From the NCBI GenBank assembly GCA_008501835.1, contig QQUB01000930.1, positions 1-10,720 of the forward strand: a stretch of 10,720 bases of DNA. Direction: 5' to 3'. Position 1 is the stretch's first letter; the number at the start of each line of letters is the position of its first letter. The notes beneath the pieces are model-generated. The model did no database searches and was not told the DNA's origin. It saw only the letters and a program-made list of their open reading frames with translations. This document shows positions 6,943 through 10,720 of this stretch, one piece after another. The DNA comes from Bacteroidota bacterium. Lineage in GTDB: Bacteria; Bacteroidota; Bacteroidia; Chitinophagales; Saprospiraceae. A program made the position numbers and the translations under genes.

Positions 6943-7809
6943 TCAAATTAACCCTTCACTCATACTCCCTCCCTCCCGGGTAAAATGGCTTCCCTGACTG
7001 GAATAAGTTGCAGGTAACCGCAGAAATTTGGAATAAGTTCTGATCGTCCACGATACTGGTCCCCGGAAAAAATAACATTCCGGGCTGGCGACCTTATCAA
7101 TATCTTTTTTGTATTTCTCTGCAGTTCCTTTGGATAGATGAAATTTGAGTTCATCACTATTCTCAAAAGTTTCATGTATGATCAATGCGTCCTCTCCAAT
7201 GACCTGATACACCTCAAACCTCACCAGACCTTCTTCCAGGGAATAAGCTTCTGTTCCTACACGTTGCCACCAGTATTTGAGTTCTTCCAGATAATCGGAA
7301 TTCCCGGGTTTACAAGTCCATTTAGCTGTTACCTGAATAGCTGTTTTGGGATCAGGGCGCTTGTAATCATCTTTTACATAACCGTACAAAAACTCTCCAA
7401 ACATTCCCGGTACTTTTTTAGCCAATACTGCCTGTCTTACATCTTCAGGAATATTTTTTCCTCTGATCAGGTGCATTTCTGGTCTGGCAACTTTTGAAAG
7501 CGCCTCCATATGCTCTGTTGCAGTTGTCGAAAAATAATTGATCAGCGATTCAGGATTTTTGAAAATGTGATTAATTAAAACGGCATCTTCCCCAACGGCA
7601 TGGTTGATTTCCGTCGATAACATGCCTTCATGTTGCTTTGCTCCTTTATGTATATCCTCCCACTCCTGTAACATCTCTTTTGATTCGGCAGACTTTCGGA
7701 ATAACCCGCTTTTTTTCACGGGAACCCATTTCCCGGTAATAGTTATTTCCTGATCAATTTTGCTGGGCTCTGCCAGGTAAGCTGGTAATGATTCTTGCTG
7801 GTGTAACAT
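6943..7809 (-). CDS. Tandem two-module ABM-like (dimeric alpha/beta barrel) protein
   Basis: A 288-residue cytosolic protein made of two copies of a module of about 100 residues resembling antibiotic-biosynthesis-monooxygenase (ABM) domains. The copies share landmarks about 132-136 residues apart: GKW/AKW at 26-28 and 162-164, GEDA(V/L)(L/I)I..H(I/E).F at 73-83 and 205-215, TATEH/TAEKY at 96-100 and 229-233, and RG at 116-117 and 249-250. Because ABM proteins work as dimers, the fusion may form the barrel within one chain. The first module has an insertion (KKSGLFRKSAE, about 32-42). A linker (120-155, IPEDVRQAVL then FGEFLYGY) joins them, and the C-terminal tail after 250 is unlike the tail of the single-module neighbour. 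ABM members include quinone- or haem-modifying oxygenases and cofactor-free enzymes, and no residue here fixes the activity. It is the second gene of a unit, 51 bases after the 7861-8232 gene. Confidence 0.8.
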   Translation of the reverse strand: MLHQQESLPAYLAEPSKIDQEITITGKWVPVKKSGLFRKSAESKEMLQEWEDIHKGAKQHEGMLSTEINHAVGEDAVLINHIFKNPESLINYFSTTATEHMEALSKVARPEMHLIRGKNIPEDVRQAVLAKKVPGMFGEFLYGYVKDDYKRPDPKTAIQVTAKWTCKPGNSDYLEELKYWWQRVGTEAYSLEEGLVRFEVYQVIGEDALIIHETFENSDELKFHLSKGTAEKYKKDIDKVASPECYFFRGPVSWTIRTYSKFLRLPATYSSQGSHFTREGGSMSEGLI

Positions 7810-7860
7810 GATATTTCTTTTTTTGTACCCTACCGGGCGGTCAATAATGTTTTGATGAAA

Positions 7861-8232
7861 TTAGCGTCTGTCAAAGCCAAAGGCATGTGTGCCAAATTCA
7901 GCTCCCATATTCATACCAATGGCTGCCTGCTTCAACTCTTCCGGCACATCACCGCAAAAGAAAAATGGACCTGGAGTGGCGATTTCCAACAATTGAGGGA
8001 AGTGTTGTGCGGCAGTACCCATTAAATGAAAACCAAGTGCATTACCATCTTTAAAAAGATCGTGAACAATTATGGCATTTTCTTCATCCGCAAAGTAGCA
8101 TTCCATTTTAAGGCTGTCCGGTTCGTTGTTTTTCATGGCCTGGAATACCTCTTCGTACATGGCCTTAAGTTCATCCAATTTTCCTTCTTTAGCAGTCCAC
8201 TTATAGAATACTGTGATTTCGTTACTTTTCAT
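7861..8232 (-). CDS. Single-module ABM-like protein
   Basis: A 123-residue cytosolic protein with one ABM-like module. It opens EITVFYKWTAKEGKLDELK, continues with ENAIIVHDLFKDGNALGFHLMGTAAQH (51-77), and closes with ATPGPFFFCGDVPEELKQAAI (85-105) and GTHAFGF. Its landmark residues (KW at 11-12, the xNAIIVH strand, TA near 73-74, CG near 93-94, PEEL/PEDV) match both modules of the downstream protein. The tail GDVPEELKQAA..FG..AFGF matches the inter-module linker of that protein rather than its C-terminus. This suggests the fusion arose by duplicating a gene like this one. It is the promoter-proximal gene of the minus-strand unit, starting 141 bases from the divergent regulator start. The specific reaction is unknown. 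Confidence 0.85.
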   Translation of the reverse strand: MKSNEITVFYKWTAKEGKLDELKAMYEEVFQAMKNNEPDSLKMECYFADEENAIIVHDLFKDGNALGFHLMGTAAQHFPQLLEIATPGPFFFCGDVPEELKQAAIGMNMGAEFGTHAFGFDRR

Positions 8233-8271
8233 TTTTTAAAAGTTTTGAATGTTTTTAAAAATTGTTTACCG

Positions 8272-8279
8272 CAAAGTTA
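8272..8279 (-). promoter_or_regulatory. Candidate -7 element for the ABM operon
   Basis: On the minus strand this reads TAACTTTG, an exact fit to TAnnTTTG, 40 bases before the ATG at 8232. No TTG lies at the usual 19-21-base spacing upstream, so the promoter may need an activator. It overlaps the inverted-repeat arm at 8277-8287 by three bases. Confidence 0.55.
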
Positions 8280-8342
8280 TGGCACAATTACACCCTTTTA
8301 AGTAGGTATTTACGACAACTAAACAGGTTGTTTGTGCCATAA
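8277..8342. promoter_or_regulatory. Inverted repeat TTGTGCCATAA, candidate operator of the GlxA-type regulator
   Basis: TTATGGCACAA (8277-8287) and TTGTGCCATAA (8332-8342) are exact 11-bp inverted copies with centres 55 bases apart, between divergent genes. Extending outward, both arms read TTGTGCCATAAnnTTG (8287-8272 on minus, 8332-8347 on plus), 14 identical of 16. Each arm points toward its own gene and lies at the promoter of that gene: the left arm overlaps TAACTTTG and the right arm ends 8 bases before TATATTTG. AraC-family proteins often bind separated half-sites by looping, and the spacing of about five helical turns fits that. Binding by the adjacent regulator is inference. Confidence 0.65.
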
Positions 8343-8358
8343 AATTGATGTATATTTG
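8328..8358 (+). promoter_or_regulatory. Bacteroidota-type promoter for the GlxA-family regulator
   Basis: TTG (8328-8330) and TATATTTG (8351-8358), an exact TAnnTTTG, are separated by 20 bases, matching the Bacteroidota consensus. Transcription would start around 8365, just before the ATG at 8374. This also argues against the alternative upstream start at 8332, which lies inside the promoter. Confidence 0.65.
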
Positions 8359-8373
8359 CGAAAACGTATTTTT

Positions 8374-9366
8374 ATGAAACATTTAAGCATAATTGTTCCC
8401 GCTGGAAATGCCATATTGGACACCATTGTAGGTACTCATGGTTTATTTAAAATGGCGAATGCCCGTCAAAAGCAGATAGGAAAGGCTCAAGAGGATATAT
8501 TTGATATTGATCTGGTAGGGATTTCCAATGAGGTGGTTTATAATAAAGGGCTGTTTCAGGTAAGCCCGACCAAAACCATAGCGGATATTAAGAAAACCGA
8601 TTTGATCGTAGTTTCTGGTATCAGTGGAAACATAGAACGGGAATTAAAGAATAATGCTCCTTTTGTTGACTGGATCAAAAGACAGCGGGTTGAAAACGAT
8701 GCTGAAATTGCCAGCTTATGCAAAAGTGCTTTCATAGTAGCCGAAACAGGATTATTAAATGGTAAGAACTGTGCAACCCACTGGACTGTCCATGATCTTT
8801 TCAAGCAAAAATATCCACAGGTAAACCTGATTCCCGAAAAAATCATATCCGAAGACAATGGTATTTACTCCAGTGGAGGAGCCTATTCTTTTTTAAATTT
8901 GATTCTCTACCTGATTGAAAAGTATTACGGCAGGGAAACAGCCATTTGGTGTTCAAAAGTATCCGAAGTGGATTATGACCGTTCTAACCAAAACCAGTTC
9001 ACCATTTTCAGCGGTCAAAAAGATCATTCGGATGAATCAATAAAAGAAGCTCAAATCTTTATTGAAGCACATTTTGAAGAAAAACTGAGTGTTGAAGCAT
9101 TAGCCAATCGATTTGCCATCAGCAGAAGAAACTTCATCCGCAGGTTTAAAAAGGCTACACTCAATACACCTCTGGAATACATTCAAAGGGTGAAGGTGGA
9201 AGCCGCCAAAAAAAGCATGGAATCTTCTACATTGAACATCAATCAAATCATGTATACGGTGGGGTATAATGATGAAAAAGCCTTTAGAAATATTTTTAAA
9301 AAGTATACCGGATTATCCCCCATTGAGTACAGACGAAAGTATAATCGGGAAATGGCGTTTTCTTAA
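8374..9366 (+). CDS. GlxA-family transcriptional regulator (DJ-1/PfpI domain + AraC-type HTH)
   Basis: A 330-residue DNA-binding regulator. The N-terminal DJ-1/PfpI-like (glutamine-amidotransferase fold) domain spans about 1-190 and keeps the nucleophile-elbow Cys116 in SLCKSAF, followed by AETGLLNGKNCATHW and the GIYSSGGAYSFLNLIL segment usual in this family. The C-terminal AraC/XylS domain (about 223-325) has both helix-turn-helix units: VEALANRFAISRRNFIRRFKK (240-260) and INQIMYTVGYNDEKAFRNIF (289-308). It ends with the classic TGLSPIEYRRKY. In GlxA-type regulators the amidotransferase fold is thought to be a sensory rather than catalytic domain, and the ligand here is unknown. The frame is also open back to a TTG at 8332, but the ATG at 8374 sits right after the promoter. 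It is divergent from two ABM-like genes across an inverted repeat, which makes those genes and itself the likely targets. Confidence 0.92.
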   Translation: MKHLSIIVPAGNAILDTIVGTHGLFKMANARQKQIGKAQEDIFDIDLVGISNEVVYNKGLFQVSPTKTIADIKKTDLIVVSGISGNIERELKNNAPFVDWIKRQRVENDAEIASLCKSAFIVAETGLLNGKNCATHWTVHDLFKQKYPQVNLIPEKIISEDNGIYSSGGAYSFLNLILYLIEKYYGRETAIWCSKVSEVDYDRSNQNQFTIFSGQKDHSDESIKEAQIFIEAHFEEKLSVEALANRFAISRRNFIRRFKKATLNTPLEYIQRVKVEAAKKSMESSTLNINQIMYTVGYNDEKAFRNIFKKYTGLSPIEYRRKYNREMAFS

Positions 9367-9385
9367 TTTTTAAAATAATTGAATT

Positions 9386-9489
9386 AAGTTGCGAGTTCCA
9401 GGTTACGGGTTATAAAGGCTTTTTCAAATCAAAAATTCAACGCCTTGAATACAACCAACCCATAACCTGAATTTCGTAACATGCAACTT
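9386..9489. repeat. Imperfect palindromic element of about 104 bp
   Basis: Three nested pairs of arms in the same order make one long interrupted stem. AAGTTGC (9386-9392) pairs with GCAACTT (9483-9489). CAGGTTACGGGTT (9399-9411) pairs with AACCCATAACCTG (9457-9469), with one G-T wobble. AAGGC (9415-9419) pairs with GCCTT (9442-9446). The right half has extra bases between arms. The GTTGCGAGTT and GGTTACGGGTT style of sequence resembles the non-coding palindromic elements I recall from Bacteroidota genomes. Dispersal in this genome is not tested. Confidence 0.6.
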
Positions 9490-9524
9490 GTGTTATTTAC
9501 TATTTGACTATTAATCCTCCTAAA

Positions 9525-9548
9525 CCTTATTTCCTTATTCCCTTATTT
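9525..9548. repeat. Three tandem 8-bp repeats CCTTATT(T/C)
   Basis: CCTTATTT, CCTTATTC and CCTTATTT follow one another exactly, then TTTCC. They are probably a short simple-sequence tract. They lie in the non-coding gap about 150 bases before rlmB. Confidence 0.5.
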
Positions 9549-9584
9549 TTTCCGACCTTGCCTTCGATGAAACGACCATGATAT

Positions 9585-9623
9585 TTATGAATCATACTCT
9601 TAAGTGAAATTTATGATTAATAA
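9585..9623. repeat. AT-rich inverted repeat upstream of rlmB
   Basis: TTATGAATCAT (9585-9595) and ATGATTAATAA (9613-9623) are inverted copies at 10 of 11 positions around a 17-base spacer containing CTTAAG. It could be an operator or chance in AT-rich DNA. Confidence 0.3.
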
Positions 9624-9700
9624 ACATCAAGGGAGGGCGCAGCGGTCACAAGTGTGCAAAAATTTTCTGCATAATTTGCCGCAACAAATTTTCTGTACGC

Positions 9701-10444
9701 ATGAAGAAAGATAAAACTCAACTCATATACGGTCGGCACCCTGTCATTGATGCTATCAATGAAGGAACCAACTTCGATAAAATATTCCTTCAACAAGGTA
9801 CTCGCGGTGAATTTGAAAAGGAATTGCGCAAGTTGTGCAACAAGCATAATATTCCTTTGACGGTTGCTCCAAAAGAGAAACTCAACAAATTCACACGGTC
9901 CAACCATCAGGGAGTGATTGGTCTGGTTTCTCTGATTCCCTATTACCTAATTGAAGATTTATTACCTTCTATTTATGAAAACAATGAAAACCCGCTGATC
10001 CTGATTCTTGACGGAGTAACCGATGTTCGGAATTTTGGAGCGATAGCGCGATCGGCAGAAATTTGTGGAGCACATGCCCTCGTTGTTCCTAGAAAAGGTA
10101 GCGCTCTGATCAATGCAGAAGCCTTGAAAACTTCCGCCGGCGCATTGACCAAAATTCCGGTTTGTAGAGAGAACAGTCTGATCACAGCTATTGAGACCAT
10201 CCAGATGTCAGGCATCAAAGTCATGGCCAGCAGTTTAAAGGCGGAAAAACTTCTCTTCAATTTTGACCTTACGGAACCCGTAGCTTTGATCGTCGGAGCC
10301 GAGGGTGAGGGGATTAGTACCGGAGTAGAGAGAAAGGCCGATGAATTGTTTATTATCCCACAAGCGGGCACTACGGATTCTTTTAATGTTTCCGTTGCAA
10401 CGGGCATCATGCTTTATGAGGTAATGCGGCAGCGAATGGTTTGA
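9701..10444 (+). CDS. rlmB: 23S rRNA (guanosine-2'-O)-methyltransferase RlmB, SpoU/TrmH family
   Basis: A 247-residue SPOUT-class enzyme that transfers a methyl group from S-adenosylmethionine to the 2'-hydroxyl of a guanosine in 23S rRNA (G2251 in E. coli numbering). The N-terminal L30e-like substrate-binding domain (about 6-80) opens with LIYGRHPVIDAI and ends SNHQGVIGLV. The SpoU catalytic domain follows with all three motifs. Motif 1 is DGVTDVRNFGAIARSAE (104-120; catalytic-type Arg117 and Asn111). Motif 2 is ALIVGAEGEGIS (195-206). Motif 3 is IPQAGTTDSFNVSVATGIMLYE (219-240), forming the cofactor knot. Length is close to the E. coli protein. Motif 3 has Gln and Asp-Ser-Phe where many relatives have Met and Glu-Ser-Leu, which are mild changes. 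The YfiH-like or TrmH relatives lack this N-terminal GRHPV signature, so RlmB is the best call, although the exact nucleotide is inferred from homology. It appears to be transcribed alone, with hairpins behind it. Confidence 0.93.
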   Translation: MKKDKTQLIYGRHPVIDAINEGTNFDKIFLQQGTRGEFEKELRKLCNKHNIPLTVAPKEKLNKFTRSNHQGVIGLVSLIPYYLIEDLLPSIYENNENPLILILDGVTDVRNFGAIARSAEICGAHALVVPRKGSALINAEALKTSAGALTKIPVCRENSLITAIETIQMSGIKVMASSLKAEKLLFNFDLTEPVALIVGAEGEGISTGVERKADELFIIPQAGTTDSFNVSVATGIMLYEVMRQRMV

Positions 10445-10456
10445 TTTTTCTGCCAT

Positions 10457-10489
10457 AGACCTCCGAGGTTTTAGAAACCCCGGAGGTCT
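10457..10489 (+). terminator. 33-nt hairpin A after rlmB
   Basis: AGACCTCCGAGGTTT (10457-10471) pairs with AAACCCCGGAGGTCT (10475-10489) with one mismatch around a TAG loop. It starts 13 bases after the rlmB stop. No T-run follows. From memory, AGACCTC..GAGGTCT hairpins are frequent behind genes in Bacteroidota, probably as terminators or mRNA-end stabilisers. Confidence 0.6.
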
Positions 10490-10505
10490 TGCTTCGGAAA
10501 TACCC

Positions 10506-10538
10506 AGAAATACTATTTTTTAGAAAAATAGTATTTCT
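10506..10538 (+). repeat. 33-nt hairpin B, perfect 15-bp stem
   Basis: AGAAATACTATTTTT (10506-10520) and AAAAATAGTATTTCT (10524-10538) are perfect inverted copies around TAG. It lies 16 bases after hairpin A and has the same outer AGA/TCT and inner TTT-TAG-AAA but different stem bases. Confidence 0.65.
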
Positions 10539-10623
10539 TAAAAGTCCTTTGAACATATTCAAATCGTTTTGGTTGATAATAAAATCTCCCTTTACTTTTT
10601 ATATTTATATTTTTACACCTGAC

Positions 10624-10643
10624 ACCTGATTTTTTTATCAGGT
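10624..10643. repeat. Short hairpin ACCTGAT-T6-ATCAGGT
   Basis: A 7-bp perfect stem with a loop of six T residues, between the rlmB hairpins and the next possible gene. It may be a terminator on either strand or a regulatory palindrome. The remaining bases of 10540-10700 are AT-rich and show nothing else I can support. Confidence 0.35.
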
Positions 10644-10700
10644 TTGGCTAATTGTATCGTACCTCTCATATTCTTATTTTTTCACCCAAAATCATCAATA

Positions 10701-10720
10701 ATGTTAGAACTTGCTAGCCT
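10701..10720 (+). CDS. Possible start of a further gene, cut by the window end
   Basis: An ATG at 10701 opens a frame reading MLELAS to the window edge, too short to identify. A TTG at 10652-10654 and TATTTTTT at 10675-10682 are 20 bases apart, a near match to a Bacteroidota promoter lacking only the final G, which supports a gene start here. Confidence 0.35.

Larger units (their letters stand above)
9367..9700. other. 334-base gap between regulator and rlmB, no gene
   Basis: All six frames are short or interrupted and I see no RNA gene. The gap holds a palindromic element (9386-9489), a triple 8-bp repeat (9525-9548) and a small inverted repeat (9585-9623). No exact TAnnTTTG element stands before rlmB; the nearest is TAATTTG at 9672-9678, one base short. 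A GGGAGGG at 9631-9637 lies about 65 bases before the rlmB ATG, too far to act as its ribosome binding site. Confidence 0.6.

Noticed and set aside
7138..7497. Plus-strand 119-codon open frame
   Set aside because: It is antisense to the tandem ABM gene and shows no domain pattern; the minus-strand protein has clear internal repeats.
8332..8373. Upstream TTG start of the GlxA-family regulator
   Set aside because: The codons overlap the promoter -7 element and the inverted-repeat arm; family members start with the KHLSIIVPAG strand.
9386..9489. Attachment site or insertion-sequence ends
   Set aside because: There is no transposase or integrase, no flanking target duplication seen, and the element is only about 104 bp.
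9973..10410. Minus-strand 145-codon open frame
   Set aside because: It lies wholly within rlmB, whose SpoU motifs make the plus strand the coding one.

Overview
The window looks like a stretch of a Bacteroidota chromosome, probably a Saprospiria- or Cytophagia-like marine or environmental lineage. The evidence is moderately AT-rich DNA, coding starts without Shine-Dalgarno sequences, promoter-like TAnnTTTG elements, a Bacteroidota-type outer-membrane barrel ending in NPRF, a DUF4386 membrane protein and a GlxA-type AraC regulator of the form common in that phylum. The lineage is inferred from these features and was not tested. No rRNA, tRNA, CRISPR array, insertion sequence or phage gene is visible.

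Layout. Positions 1-237 are non-coding and hold an imperfect inverted repeat. Next come an M24B Xaa-Pro aminopeptidase (238-2031, +) and a DUF4386 six-helix membrane protein (2130-2837, +). A short CGCAGATT repeat lies between the latter and a convergent, unrecognised secreted protein (2976-3647, -). A four-helix membrane protein (3812-4243, +) is followed immediately by the 3' half of a short-chain dehydrogenase gene that has lost its NAD(P)-binding half (4269-4784, +), then by two hairpins, one a good terminator. An outer-membrane barrel protein (5116-6345, +) and a SRPBCC protein (6433-6870, +) come next. A strong terminator hairpin separates these from the minus-strand unit behind them.

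The most coherent system is at 6943-9366. A minus-strand two-gene unit encodes three copies of an ABM-like (dimeric alpha/beta barrel) module: one alone (7861-8232) and two fused in tandem (6943-7809). It is transcribed away from a GlxA-family DJ-1/PfpI + AraC-HTH regulator (8374-9366, +). The 141-bp divergent intergenic region carries an exact 11-bp inverted repeat, TTGTGCCATAA, each arm next to or overlapping a TAnnTTTG promoter element, one per direction. This fits a regulator that controls itself and the ABM genes, possibly in response to a reactive small molecule. The ligand and the chemistry are unknown.

The 334-bp gap after the regulator holds an imperfect 104-bp palindromic element, an 8-bp triplet repeat and a small AT-rich palindrome. 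The 23S rRNA 2'-O-methyltransferase RlmB follows (9701-10444, +). Behind it are two adjacent 33-nt hairpins built on the same plan, AGA-N9-TTT-TAG-AAA-N9-TCT, with unrelated stem sequences. A further gene may begin at 10701 and run off the window.
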